Shown here: one piece after another, positions 44,646-54,069 of the stretch
How the letters are laid out: every line of letters begins with the position of its first letter
Numbering within the stretch: the first letter of the stretch is position 1
NCBI GenBank assembly: GCA_903872075.1
Contig: CAIQJF010000100.1
Location: 1 to 64,000 of the forward strand
Length of the DNA stretch: 64,000 nucleotides
Direction: 5' to 3'
Source: an uncultured Caulobacteraceae bacterium
GTDB taxonomy: Bacteria > Pseudomonadota > Alphaproteobacteria > Caulobacterales > Caulobacteraceae
Translations under genes and position numbers: made by a program
The notes under the pieces: model-generated
Database searches by the model: none
Told to the model about the DNA's origin: nothing
Seen by the model: the letters and a program-made list of their open reading frames with translations, nothing else

Positions 44646-46262
44646 ATGCGCGCCTTCGCCCATCTGCTGGACCGGCTGAGCCTGACCGCGTCGCGCAACG
44701 CCAAGCTGACCCTGACCCGCGACTTCCTGCGCGAGACGCCCGATCCCGACCGGGGCTGGGCGCTCGCCGCCCTGACCGGCTCGCTCACGTTCAAGTCCGC
44801 CAAGGCCGCGGCGATCCGGGCGGCGGTGGAGGCGCGGATGGACCCGGCCCTGTTCGCCTGGTCCTACGACTATGTGGGCGATCTGGCCGAGACCGTCGCC
44901 CTGGTCTGGCCGGCCAGGCCGGGGGCCAATCGCCCGCCCGAACTGTCCGAAGTCGTCGAGGCGCTCCGCACGGCGGGCCGCGTCGAGGCCCAGTCCCTGA
45001 TCGAGGGCTGGCTCGACGCCCTGGACGCCGACGGCCGCTGGGCCCTGCTGAAACTGGTCACCGGCGGCCTGCGCGTGGGCCTCTCGTCGCGCCTGGCCAA
45101 ACAGGCCCTGGCCGATCTCGGCCGCGTTCCTTTAGCCGAGATCGAGGAGGTCTGGCACGCCCTCGCCCCGCCCTATGGCGATCTCTTTGCCTGGCTGGAG
45201 GGCCGCGCCGCACGCCCCACCGCAGATGCGCCCGGTCGATTCCGACCGGTAATGCTGGCCCAGGCCCTGGATGAGGCGATCGATCTGCCGAAGCTCGATC
45301 CCGCCGACTACGCCGCCGAGTGGAAATGGGACGGCATTCGCGTCCAGGCGGTGAGCGAGCGCGGCGAACGGCGGCTGTACACCCGCACCGGCGAGGTGAT
45401 CAGCGCGGCCTTTCCCGATGTCGTCGCCGCCCTGACCTTCGACGGCGTGATCGACGGCGAACTGGTGATCTTGCGCGACGGCGCCATCGCCCCCTTCGGC
45501 GATCTGCAACAGCGGCTGAACCGCAAGACAGCCGACGCGAAGCTGATGGCCAAGTTCCCGGCGGGAATCCGCGCTTACGATCTGCTGCTCGACAGCGAGA
45601 CCGACCTGCGCGCCCTGCCCTTCGCCGCGCGGCGCGAACGGCTGGAGGCCGTGATCGCCGCCCACGGTTCGGACCGGCTGGATCTCTCGCCCATTCAGCC
45701 TTTCGCGGACTGGGACGACCTCGCCCGCCTGCGCGCCGCGCCGCCGCCCGGCGATCCCCGCGCCGCCGAGGGCCTGATGCTCAAGCGCTGGGACTCCGCC
45801 TACCTGGCCGGCCGGCCCAAGGGACCCTGGTTCAAATGGAAGCGCGACCCGCGACGGGTGGACGCCGTGCTGCTCTACGCCCAGCGCGGCCACGGCAAAC
45901 GCTCAAGCTTCTATTCCGACTTCACCTTCGGGGTCTGGCGGACGGACATCGGCGGCCATCCAACCCTGACCCCGGTGGGCAAGTCCTATTTCGGCTTCAC
46001 CGACGCGGAACTCAAACAGCTGGACACTTTCGTCCGCGAGAACACCACCGAGCGCTTCGGCCCGGTCCGCGCCGTCCGTGCGGACCTCGATTTCGGCCTG
46101 GTTCTGGAGGTGGCCTTCGAGGGCTTGCAGCGCTCCACCCGACACAAGAGCGGCCTGGCCATGCGCTTTCCGCGCATCAGCCGCATTCGTTGGGACAAAC
46201 CGGCCCGCGAGGCTGACACTCTGGACACGCTCGAACGGATGCTGGCGGCGATGGGCGGTTAG
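44646..46262 (+). CDS. ATP-dependent DNA ligase (cisplatin damage response type)
   Basis: MRAFAHLLDRLSLTASRNAKLTLTRDFLRETPDPDRGWALAALTG; YAAEWKWDGIRVQ (KxDG); EGLMLKRWDSAYLAGRPKGPWFKWKRDP. Confidence 0.96.
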   Translation: MRAFAHLLDRLSLTASRNAKLTLTRDFLRETPDPDRGWALAALTGSLTFKSAKAAAIRAAVEARMDPALFAWSYDYVGDLAETVALVWPARPGANRPPELSEVVEALRTAGRVEAQSLIEGWLDALDADGRWALLKLVTGGLRVGLSSRLAKQALADLGRVPLAEIEEVWHALAPPYGDLFAWLEGRAARPTADAPGRFRPVMLAQALDEAIDLPKLDPADYAAEWKWDGIRVQAVSERGERRLYTRTGEVISAAFPDVVAALTFDGVIDGELVILRDGAIAPFGDLQQRLNRKTADAKLMAKFPAGIRAYDLLLDSETDLRALPFAARRERLEAVIAAHGSDRLDLSPIQPFADWDDLARLRAAPPPGDPRAAEGLMLKRWDSAYLAGRPKGPWFKWKRDPRRVDAVLLYAQRGHGKRSSFYSDFTFGVWRTDIGGHPTLTPVGKSYFGFTDAELKQLDTFVRENTTERFGPVRAVRADLDFGLVLEVAFEGLQRSTRHKSGLAMRFPRISRIRWDKPAREADTLDTLERMLAAMGG

Positions 46263-47350
46263 GCCGCGCGCACCACATCGGCGACCGGGCGGCGCATGGA
46301 CATGGGCATGGTGGGCCCGTGGCCGAAGCGGACACAGAGATCCGGCCTGGCGGCCCCGATCCCGAGCCAGCGGGAGAATTCCGCGCGCACCAGCGGCGAT
46401 TCCACCGGCTGATTGATCAGGGCGTGGCGGAGGCCCAGGGCCGTGGCCATCAGGGCGAACCGCTGGAAGCTGCGCCCGACCCGCACCCAGTGATCCTTGT
46501 CTTCCTTGTCGCCCGTGAACACCGCGATACCGGCCGACGAGCGGATCTGTTTGGTGAGCGTGGCGTTCTCCCCGTCCTTGGTGAAGGCCAGGCCGAACGC
46601 CCGCTCGCCGATCCAGCTCGGCATCGCCGGATGACCCGTGCAGCCGCTGTACAGCCCGTCGCCCGTGGTGACGGCCTGCTCGGGATTGAAGCGAACCCAC
46701 TGCCGCAGTTCCTTCACGAAGGCCGGGTCGCCGACCTGCAGGGTGTTCGCCCTGATCACAAAGTCCAGCACCGACTCGCGCTGGCGGGGATCGGTGAACA
46801 TGACCAGGCGGACGCCGTCGATCTGCGCGACCGACGCCAGGGCATTCAGCTCCGCCGGGGACACCGCGCGTCCGTCATAGACCGACCGGGTGGACTGACG
46901 GGCCGGTATGGCGCGAAACAGGGCGTCCGCGCGCGGCGGGCCGCGGCCCAGATCGATGGCGATACGGCCCTCGCCGACAGGATCGAAGGCCATGGCGGCT
47001 GGCCGCCCGTTGGCCCCCGCGGCGATCATGAGGTTCTCGGCCGCGCAGCCCAGGCTAACGAAGAGGTGATGATCGTCAGGATCGACAACGGGCGTGCGAC
47101 GCGAAACGTCCGGGTGAATACCGACCCCCGTGCCGTGATCGGAGAACGTCCAGGGCTGGGTGTTATGGCCATTGGGGGCCAGGGTGGCGAACCGCACCAG
47201 CGAGGCAAAGCCCGGCGTCTCCGGCAGGGGCGCCCGGATCCTGGCCGCGGCGCGGTCGTAACCGTCCTTGTCGAGAGTCCCGCAGCCGGCGAGAGGGACG
47301 CTCGCCGCCGCGGCGGCGGAGAGCGAGAGAAACGTGCGACGGTCGTGCAT
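46259..47350 (-). CDS. Nitroreductase-like Acg-family FMN-binding oxidoreductase (Tat/lipoprotein signal)
   Basis: MHDRRTFLSLSAAAAASVPLAGCG; FASLVRFATLAPNGHNTQPWTFS; IPARQSTRSVYDGRAV. Confidence 0.85.
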   Translation of the reverse strand: MHDRRTFLSLSAAAAASVPLAGCGTLDKDGYDRAAARIRAPLPETPGFASLVRFATLAPNGHNTQPWTFSDHGTGVGIHPDVSRRTPVVDPDDHHLFVSLGCAAENLMIAAGANGRPAAMAFDPVGEGRIAIDLGRGPPRADALFRAIPARQSTRSVYDGRAVSPAELNALASVAQIDGVRLVMFTDPRQRESVLDFVIRANTLQVGDPAFVKELRQWVRFNPEQAVTTGDGLYSGCTGHPAMPSWIGERAFGLAFTKDGENATLTKQIRSSAGIAVFTGDKEDKDHWVRVGRSFQRFALMATALGLRHALINQPVESPLVRAEFSRWLGIGAARPDLCVRFGHGPTMPMSMRRPVADVVRAA

Positions 47351-47449
47351 GCCGACCTCCTGGGCCCGGCCCACGCGGGCGCCCGGGTCGGCAGAACAAC
47401 GCCCCACAGCCGGGAAGGATGCGCGCGGCGACCTGCGGCGGCGTTTTGG

Positions 47450-48601
47450 CTAGCCGTTGAACGCGCTCACCGCCGCGATGATCCGGTCCTGAATCTCGGC
47501 GGTCAGATAGGGGTGCATCGGCAGGGCCAGGACGGTGGCGGCCTTGGCTTCCGACACCGGCAGGCCACCCGGGCCCCGCGGAAAGGCGGCGTAGGGGCCC
47601 TGAAGGTGCATGGGCACGGGATAGTAGACGGCCGTGGGAATGCCCTGGCTTTTGAGGTGAGCGGCCAGGCCGTCCCGGTCGCGGTGCTCGATCACATATT
47701 GCGCCCAAGTGGAGACGCCGCCGGCGATGACCGCCGGAACCGACAGGCAGGCCCCAGCCAGACCCGCCGCGTAGCGCGCGGCCACCGCCTGACGACAATC
47801 GATCTCGTCGGCGAAGATGGCCAGCTTCTCGATGAGAATGGCCGCCTGAAGGGTGTCCAGACGCGAATTCATGCCCACCCGGGCGTTGAGATATTTCGGC
47901 TCATGGCCGCCGGCCGCGGGATCGCCGGCCACCGCCTTGCCGTGCACGCGCAGGGAATCCATCCGCGTCCAGAGATCATCGTCGTCGGTCAGCACCGCCC
48001 CGCCGTCGCCGTAACAGCCCAGCGGCTTTGCCGGAAAAAAGCTGGTGGTCACCACGTCCGCCCACCGGATCGGCGGGCGGCCGTCCAGGGTGCAACCGAA
48101 TCCCTGCGCCGAGTCGGCGATCAGCTTCACGCCCTGACGGCGGCAGACCTCGGCCAGACGCGGATAGTCGGCGGGCTGACCGAACAGGTCCACGGCGATC
48201 ACCGCCGCCGGCCGCAGGGCGCCTTCGGCCCGCACGGCCGTGATCGCCGCGTCAAGCGCCTCGGGATCCAGGTTGTAGGTGCCCGGCAGGATGTCGACGA
48301 ACACCGGCGTGGCGCCGGTCCAAGGGATCACCTCGGGTGTGGCCGCAAAGGTGAAAGACGGACAGAACACAGCGTCTCCCGCTCCGATCTCCCAGGCCAG
48401 CAGGGGCAAGGCCAGGGCGTCGGTGCCGTTGGCGCACGAGAGCGCCCGCCGGGCGCCGCCCGCCGCGGCCAGCTGAGTTTCAAAGGCGGCGACTTCCGGC
48501 CCCATCACATAGCCGCCGTGCGCCAGCACCCGCGCGATGGCCGCGTCCAGAGCCGGCCGGATTCGGGCCTGCTGGGCCGCCAGGTCGATGAAGGGAATCA
48601 T
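47450..48601 (-). CDS. DegT/DnrJ/EryC1/StrS-family PLP aminotransferase
   Basis: MIPFIDLAAQQARIRPALDAAIARVLAHGGYVMGPEVAAFE; LSCANGTDALALPL; DSAQGFGCTLDGRP; SFFPAKPLGCYGDGGAV. Confidence 0.95.
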   Translation of the reverse strand: MIPFIDLAAQQARIRPALDAAIARVLAHGGYVMGPEVAAFETQLAAAGGARRALSCANGTDALALPLLAWEIGAGDAVFCPSFTFAATPEVIPWTGATPVFVDILPGTYNLDPEALDAAITAVRAEGALRPAAVIAVDLFGQPADYPRLAEVCRRQGVKLIADSAQGFGCTLDGRPPIRWADVVTTSFFPAKPLGCYGDGGAVLTDDDDLWTRMDSLRVHGKAVAGDPAAGGHEPKYLNARVGMNSRLDTLQAAILIEKLAIFADEIDCRQAVAARYAAGLAGACLSVPAVIAGGVSTWAQYVIEHRDRDGLAAHLKSQGIPTAVYYPVPMHLQGPYAAFPRGPGGLPVSEAKAATVLALPMHPYLTAEIQDRIIAAVSAFNG

Positions 48602-48656
48602 GGCGCCGCTAGATAGGGCCGCGACGCCGCTGGCGCGAGACACACTCGGTTTCCCA

Positions 48657-49199
48657 TTATGTCTTCAGGCCGAGATCGGGACCCGGGAGCGAGAGCAGAA
48701 AGCGCTCCAGGTCGCCCCCGGGAAACAGCGCCCCGGCGATTCCGGCCCGGCGAGCGGCTTCCATGTCGGACGCGTTGTCACCGATCATGACCGTCCTGAG
48801 GGGATCGAGATTCAGATCGGTCAGGGCCGCCAGAAGCATGCCGGGATTGGGCTTGCGGTCCGGATGATCGGGATGGGCGAAGTCCGCCACGGTGGCTTCG
48901 GCCAGATAGGGACACATGTAGATCGCATCGACCCAGGCGCCCTCGGCCGCCAGATCCGCACGCACGGCCGCGTGCACCCGCGCCACGTCCTCAAGGCCGT
49001 AGTAGCCACGCGCCACGCCGGACTGGTTGGTGGCGATCGCCACGGCGACACCGGCGTCGTTCAGCCGGCGGATCGCCCGCCGGGCGCCTGCGACCCACTC
49101 GAACCGCTCGACCTGGCCCACATAGCCGTGGTCGTGGTTCAGCACCCCGTCGCGGTCGAAGATAACACCGGGCCGTCTTGCCTTACTCGCGTCGCTCAT
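48657..49199 (-). CDS. gmhB: D-glycero-D-manno-heptose 1,7-bisphosphate phosphatase-like HAD phosphatase
   Basis: VIFDRDGVLNHDHGYVGQVERFEWVAGARRAIRRLNDAGVAVAIATNQSGVARGYYG...RKPNPGMLLAA...MIGDNASDMEAARRAGI. Confidence 0.88.
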   Translation of the reverse strand: MSDASKARRPGVIFDRDGVLNHDHGYVGQVERFEWVAGARRAIRRLNDAGVAVAIATNQSGVARGYYGLEDVARVHAAVRADLAAEGAWVDAIYMCPYLAEATVADFAHPDHPDRKPNPGMLLAALTDLNLDPLRTVMIGDNASDMEAARRAGIAGALFPGGDLERFLLSLPGPDLGLKT

Positions 49200-49246
49200 C
49201 ACATCCAGGGTGCCGGTCAATTCAATCGACGGAGACCTAGCGCACC

Positions 49247-50248
49247 TTGCCCGCCTCGCCAAAGCCCCTCGTCCGCGCCGTGGGTCCGGCCGCCTCCGCC
49301 CTGCGGACGGTTGACGCCGAGATCGCCGGCCTGACCGCCCTGGCCGGCGCCCTGGCCGGGCCGCTGGAGGCGCCATTTGCCGCCGCTGTCGCGGCGATTC
49401 TGAACACGTCCGGACGGGTGGTGGTCACCGGCATGGGCAAGAGCGGCCACGTGGCCCGCAAGATCGCCGCCACCCTGTCCTCCACCGGCACGCCGGCGGT
49501 CTATCTGCATCCGGGCGAGGCCAGTCACGGCGATCTGGGCATGATCGCCCGGGGCGATGTCGTTCTGGCCCTCTCCTGGTCGGGGGAAACGCCGGAACTG
49601 AGGGCGGTGACGCACTACTGCAAGCGCTTCGCCGTGCCGTTGCTGGGGATTTCGTCGGAAGGGGCCAGCGCCCTGGGCGCGGCGGCAGACATACCTCTGA
49701 TCCTGCCCGACGCCGAGGAAGCCTGCCCCAACGGCCTTGCCCCCACGACCTCCACCACGATGCAACTTGTCTTTGGCGACGCCCTGGCCGTGGCTCTGCT
49801 CGAGGCGCGAGGGTTTTCCGCCGCGGATTTTCGCGATTTCCACCCCGGCGGCCAGCTCGGCATGAAGCTGATCACCGTGGGCGAACTGATGGCCAAGGGC
49901 GCCGACACCCCCACCCTTCCCGAAACCGCCACCCTCTCGGACGCCATTTTTGAAATCACCCGCGGCCGCTATGGCGGGGCGGCGGTGGTCGATTCAGAGG
50001 GCCGCCTGGTGGGAGCTTTCACGGACGGCGACCTGCGCCGCGCCATGGCCAGGGCGGAGCTGTCGGCTGCCGTCGCCGACCACATGAACCGCTCGCCGGT
50101 GTTCGTGGAGCCGCGCCTTCTGGCGACGGAAGCGTTGCGGCTGATGAACGACCGGCCCCGTCCGATCATGCTGATGTTCGTCTGCGACGCCTGCAGGGTG
50201 GTGGGCGCCGTGCACATGCACGACCTGCTGCGGGCGGGAGTCGCCTGA
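49247..50248 (+). CDS. kdsD: KpsF/GutQ-family sugar-phosphate isomerase (arabinose-5-phosphate isomerase)
   Basis: VVVTGMGKSGHVARKIAATLSSTGTPAVYLHPGEASHGDLGMIARGDVVLALSWSGETPEL; CBS domains. Confidence 0.94.
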   Translation: MPASPKPLVRAVGPAASALRTVDAEIAGLTALAGALAGPLEAPFAAAVAAILNTSGRVVVTGMGKSGHVARKIAATLSSTGTPAVYLHPGEASHGDLGMIARGDVVLALSWSGETPELRAVTHYCKRFAVPLLGISSEGASALGAAADIPLILPDAEEACPNGLAPTTSTTMQLVFGDALAVALLEARGFSAADFRDFHPGGQLGMKLITVGELMAKGADTPTLPETATLSDAIFEITRGRYGGAAVVDSEGRLVGAFTDGDLRRAMARAELSAAVADHMNRSPVFVEPRLLATEALRLMNDRPRPIMLMFVCDACRVVGAVHMHDLLRAGVA

Positions 50249-50254
50249 GGCTGG

Positions 50255-50701
50255 TCAGGTGGCGGCGAGGGACTTGCGCATGAACGCCCGGCTCTGAGCG
50301 GCCGGATAGGCCTCCAGTTCGCCGAACACCTCGAAGCCGAGCGCCAGATAGAACTCCTTCGCCTGGAAGGTGTCGAGCCAGACCGAATGGCAGCCCTGGG
50401 CGAAGGCGTGGACCCCGGCCCGGTCCATCAGCCGCCGGCCGACGCCCTGGCCGCGCAGGGAATCGTCCACCCACATGGCCTCGATGAACAGCCAGCTCCA
50501 CGACATCGTCCCCATGACCCCGGCCTTGATGGCGCCGTCGCCGTCACGCAGCACGAAGGCGAAACGGCGGGTTTCATGCGGCACGGTGCGGGAATGGAAG
50601 GCGTTGATTTCGCGGGCCAGGGTCGCGCGGGTCTCGGGCTCGGGCGAAGGGTCGAAGTCCAGTCGAAAACCCTCAGGCAATCCGTCGGCTGTGTCCGTCA
50701 T
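50255..50701 (-). CDS. GNAT-family N-acetyltransferase
   Basis: LFIEAMWVDDSLRGQGVGRRLMDRAGVHAFAQGCHSVWLDTFQAKEFYLALGFEVFGEL. Confidence 0.92.
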   Translation of the reverse strand: MTDTADGLPEGFRLDFDPSPEPETRATLAREINAFHSRTVPHETRRFAFVLRDGDGAIKAGVMGTMSWSWLFIEAMWVDDSLRGQGVGRRLMDRAGVHAFAQGCHSVWLDTFQAKEFYLALGFEVFGELEAYPAAQSRAFMRKSLAAT

Positions 50702-50742
50702 GGCGCCCTCCGCCCGAATCTCCGCTAAGGGTCCGCCTTAGC

Positions 50743-51501
50743 ATGGAACCCCTGATACGCCGCCCTCTCCCCAGCCGCCGGACCGTCCTGGCCGCGGCGC
50801 TCGTCCTGCCCGCTTCGGGAGTCGCGGCGGACAGCGCGCGGCCGCTTGAGCCCCACATGCGCCTGACCCATCCCGCTGGAGAGGGCCTGTCTGTGTTCCT
50901 GACCTTCGACGCCTGCGGTGGCGGCTTCGACGGGCGGATTGCCCGGGCCCTGGTCGACGGCGGCGTCGCCGCCACGGTCTTCGTCAGCGGCGTCTGGCTG
51001 CGGGCCAATCCCGAGGCGACCGCGTTCCTGCTCGCCCGCCGCGACCTCTTCGCTTTGGAAAATCACGGCGCCCGGCACATTCCGCCGGTTCTGGGAGGCC
51101 GGAGGGTGTTCGGCCTGACAGGCGCGCGCGATCTCGACGCCGTGCGGGCCGAGGCGACGGCCGGCGCAGCAGCCGTGAGGGCGGCCTGCGGCGCGGCGCC
51201 CCTCTGGTATCGCGGCGCGACGGGCTTCTACAGCCCGGGAGCTCTGACGGCGATCCGGGAGATGGGCCTCGGCGTGGCGGCCTACAGTTTCAGCGCCGAC
51301 GACGGGGCGTCGCTGCCGGCCCCCGGCGTGGCCCGCCGGTTCGCCGGCGTGACAAATGGATCGGTCATCGTCGCCCACATCAACCAGCCCCGCCGCTCCA
51401 GCGGGGCCGGCGCGGCGATGGGGATCGCGGCCCTGAGGGCCAGGGGCGTGCGCTTTCTGCGCCTGGACGCCTACGGGCCCGCCGACTTCACCTACAGCTG
51501 A
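50743..51501 (+). CDS. Polysaccharide deacetylase (NodB-like) family protein
   Basis: SVFLTFDACGGGFDGRIARALVDGGVAATVFVSGVWLRANPEATAFL; LWYRGATGFYSPGALTAI. Confidence 0.85.
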   Translation: MEPLIRRPLPSRRTVLAAALVLPASGVAADSARPLEPHMRLTHPAGEGLSVFLTFDACGGGFDGRIARALVDGGVAATVFVSGVWLRANPEATAFLLARRDLFALENHGARHIPPVLGGRRVFGLTGARDLDAVRAEATAGAAAVRAACGAAPLWYRGATGFYSPGALTAIREMGLGVAAYSFSADDGASLPAPGVARRFAGVTNGSVIVAHINQPRRSSGAGAAMGIAALRARGVRFLRLDAYGPADFTYS

Positions 51502-51519
51502 GGCGCCCGCCCGAGGGGG

Positions 51520-51942
51520 CTATTCGCAATAGATCCGGACCTTGGCCTTGTCGTTGTCGACGTTCACGGTCAGGTCCCCCAGCTGTTCGATCAGCTCTTC
51601 GAGATTCTCCGGCTTGAGCTGGTTGATGTCGAAAGTGACGCCCTGCTTGGCCATGGCCTCATTGACCTCGTCCCGCGCCGTGGGCGGGATCAGCGAACTG
51701 AGGCGCACGCCGGCCCGCAGCAGCATCATTGGCACACGGATGTTGACCTTGGTGGGTCCGCTGACCGGACGATCGGCGTCCACCTCGACCCGCAGATATT
51801 TCGGGGCGCGCCCGACGCGCGGCAGGACGTTCCCCGCCTTCGACGCGGTGTTGTCGAGGGCGTTGAGCAGGCGCTCGGCCTCGTCGGCGGTGATCTTGCC
51901 CTCGGCCAGCAGGGTCAGGACGCGCTTGCGGTCTTCATTCAT
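51520..51942 (-). CDS. SHOCT-like domain protein (YvlB-like)
   Basis: MNEDRKRVLTLLAEGKITADEAERLLNALD...YLRVEVDADRPVSGPTKVNIRVPMMLLRAGVRLSSLIP. Confidence 0.85.
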   Translation of the reverse strand: MNEDRKRVLTLLAEGKITADEAERLLNALDNTASKAGNVLPRVGRAPKYLRVEVDADRPVSGPTKVNIRVPMMLLRAGVRLSSLIPPTARDEVNEAMAKQGVTFDINQLKPENLEELIEQLGDLTVNVDNDKAKVRIYCE

Positions 51943-51953
51943 GAGCTGGGCTC

Positions 51954-52280
51954 CTAGAGAATACGAATGCGGATGTGGACGTCGCGCCGATCGACGGCGA
52001 TCGCCGTTCCGGACAGGCTGAACAGCACCGCCCCCAGGGCCCAGACAGCGCGGATCGGCTTCAGCCGGCGGCCGGCCGGATGCAGGTCGGCCAACGGCGC
52101 GGCGAGCAGGGCGAGGGGCGCCAGGAGTGCGAACAGCGGGGTCAGAGGCAGCCAGAGCCGGATGATCGTCGGGCCCCGGGCGGAGGGGACGGCCTGGGCG
52201 CGCCGGATCGCCGCCTTCCTCCGCCAGGCGGCCATGTCGGCGCGGCGATGTGGGACTGGGAGGGCGTTGACGGGTTTCAT
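51954..52280 (-). CDS. Hypothetical membrane protein in DUF2089 operon
   Basis: Overlaps the upstream DUF2089 stop; LPLTPLFALLAPLALLAAPLADL and AVWALGAVLFSLSGTAIAV TM segments. Confidence 0.6.
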   Translation of the reverse strand: MKPVNALPVPHRRADMAAWRRKAAIRRAQAVPSARGPTIIRLWLPLTPLFALLAPLALLAAPLADLHPAGRRLKPIRAVWALGAVLFSLSGTAIAVDRRDVHIRIRIL

Positions 52281-52669
52281 GCGCGGGCCTCCAGGGCGGC
52301 GATGGCGTCCTCGGCGCTGATCTCGCCCTGGGCAAGTCGGTCGAGCACCTCGGCGCGCGGCGGCGCCGGGCTGGTGTCGATGAAATCCAGGCCAGCGGCG
52401 ATCCGCGACAGGCGCGCCTTGATGGTCGGGTAACTGACCCCGAACACCTGCTCCATCTCCTTGATGGAGCCGTGGCTGCGCAGGAAGGCGGCGATGAACA
52501 CCTGATCCTCGGCCGACAGGCGCGCCAGTTGAGGCGGTGTGAAAGCCCCCTCGATGGCGATGCCGGTCTCCACCAGCCGCACCCGCTCAACGACGAAAGC
52601 CTGGCCAGCGGTCAGCCGGGTCAGGGCCTGCCAATCATGAATGTCGCTGCGGATCATCCGTAACCTCAA
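52277..52669 (-). CDS. DUF2089 family regulator
   Basis: GAFTPPQLARLSAEDQVFIAAFLRSHGSIKEMEQVFGVSYPTIKARLSRIAAGLDFID...EVLDRLAQGEISAEDAIAALEA. Confidence 0.88.
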   Translation of the reverse strand: MRLRMIRSDIHDWQALTRLTAGQAFVVERVRLVETGIAIEGAFTPPQLARLSAEDQVFIAAFLRSHGSIKEMEQVFGVSYPTIKARLSRIAAGLDFIDTSPAPPRAEVLDRLAQGEISAEDAIAALEARA

Positions 52670-52688
52670 TTTTTTTAATCGTAGAATT

Positions 52689-52703
52689 GATATTTTTAAT
52701 ATC
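52689..52703. promoter_or_regulatory. Palindrome GATATT-TTT-AATATC in an AT-rich island upstream of the DUF2089 operon
   Basis: Read directly: gatatttttaatatc, just upstream of the 52669 start. Confidence 0.5.
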
Positions 52704-52843
52704 GACTGTCAAGCCCCTGCGCGGGGACGGTGCGCGTGATGGCGGTCCGGCGCCTTGGGGCCGCGGCCTCGCTTCAATTCGCCCGGGAAATGGCCTATGG
52801 CAGCGCCTCCCGCGCCCAGGCGCCGCCTCCCCAGCCCCCAGCC

Positions 52844-54046
52844 ATGACCCTCACCCTCGATGACATAAAGGCGGCCGCAGGCCGCATCGCCGGACATGTG
52901 GAGCGCACGCCTTGCCGGCTGTCGCGCACCCTGTCGGAGATTACCGGCGCCGAGGTGTGGGTGAAGTTCGAGAACCAGCAGTTCACCGCCGCCTACAAGG
53001 AGCGCGGCGCGCTCAACGTCCTCGCCCAGCTCAACGCCAACGAGCGCAAGATCGGCGTGATCGCCGCCTCGGCCGGCAACCACGCCCAGGGTCTGGCCTA
53101 TCACGGCCAGCGGCTCGGCGTGCCGGTGACCATCGTCATGCCGCGCGGCACCCCGCACGTGAAGGTGCAGCAGACCCGGGAATACGGGGCCACGGTGGTG
53201 ATCGACGGCGACAGCTATGACGCCGCCAACCAGACCGCCCTGAAGCTGCAGGACGAGCGCGGCCTGGTGTTCGTCCACCCCTTCGACGACCTGGCCGTCA
53301 TGGCCGGCCAGGGCACCATCGCCCTGGAGATGCTGGAGGACGCTCCGCATATCGAGGTCATGCCCGTGCCGATCGGCGGCGGCGGACTGATCAGCGGCGT
53401 GGCCACGGCCGCCAAGTCGGTGAAACCCGACATCCACATCATCGGCGTCGAACCGGCCATGTATCCGTCCTTCACGGCCCGGATGCGGGGCCTCAACGCC
53501 CCCTGCGGCGGCCAGACCATCGCTGAGGGCATCGCCGTGAAAGCGGTCGGTGTGAACACCTACGCCGTGGCGCGACCCCTGATCGACGACGTGCTGCTGC
53601 TCGAAGAGCCCTATTTCGAGCGGGCGGTGGCGCTCTACTGCAATGTCGAGAAGACGGTGGTCGAGGGCGCCGGCGCGGCGTCGCTGGCCGCCCTGCTGGC
53701 CTACCCCGAACGGTTCCACGGCAAGGTCTGCGGCCTGATCATCACCGGCGGCAATATCGACCCGCGCCTTCTGGCCTCGGTCCTGACCCGCGAACTGGTT
53801 CGCGCCCAGCGGCTGATTTCCCTTCGGATCATCGGCGACGACCGGCCGGGCCTGCTGGCCACGGTCTCGGCGACCGTCGGCGAAATGGGGGCAAACATTC
53901 TTGAGGTGGCGCACAACCGCCTGGCCCTTGACGTGCCGGCCAAGGGCGCCGAATTCGACATCATGATCGAGACCCGGGATGCTCTGCACACCCAGGAGAT
54001 CATCGACGCCCTGCGTGAGAAGGGCTACCCGCCCCGCGTCGTCTGA
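52844..54046 (+). CDS. ilvA: Threonine ammonia-lyase with C-terminal ACT domain
   Basis: VKFENQQFTAAYKERGALNVLAQL (PLP Lys context), AASAGNHAQGLAYHGQRLGVPVTIVMP, IGGGGLISGVATAAK, LISLRIIGDDRPGLLATVSATVGEMGANILEV. Confidence 0.93.
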   Translation: MTLTLDDIKAAAGRIAGHVERTPCRLSRTLSEITGAEVWVKFENQQFTAAYKERGALNVLAQLNANERKIGVIAASAGNHAQGLAYHGQRLGVPVTIVMPRGTPHVKVQQTREYGATVVIDGDSYDAANQTALKLQDERGLVFVHPFDDLAVMAGQGTIALEMLEDAPHIEVMPVPIGGGGLISGVATAAKSVKPDIHIIGVEPAMYPSFTARMRGLNAPCGGQTIAEGIAVKAVGVNTYAVARPLIDDVLLLEEPYFERAVALYCNVEKTVVEGAGAASLAALLAYPERFHGKVCGLIITGGNIDPRLLASVLTRELVRAQRLISLRIIGDDRPGLLATVSATVGEMGANILEVAHNRLALDVPAKGAEFDIMIETRDALHTQEIIDALREKGYPPRVV

Positions 54047-54069
54047 CATCCGCCCAGTTGGAGTTTCCC

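Noticed and set aside
43416-44663. 415-aa minus-strand ORF containing NHRDTETQRVSRLRRLRREA
   Set aside because: Shadow ORF across the exonuclease gene and the CACAGAG element; a known type of spurious translation.
46319-48616. 765-aa plus-strand ORF
   Set aside because: Antisense to the oxidoreductase and DegT genes; no recognisable family.
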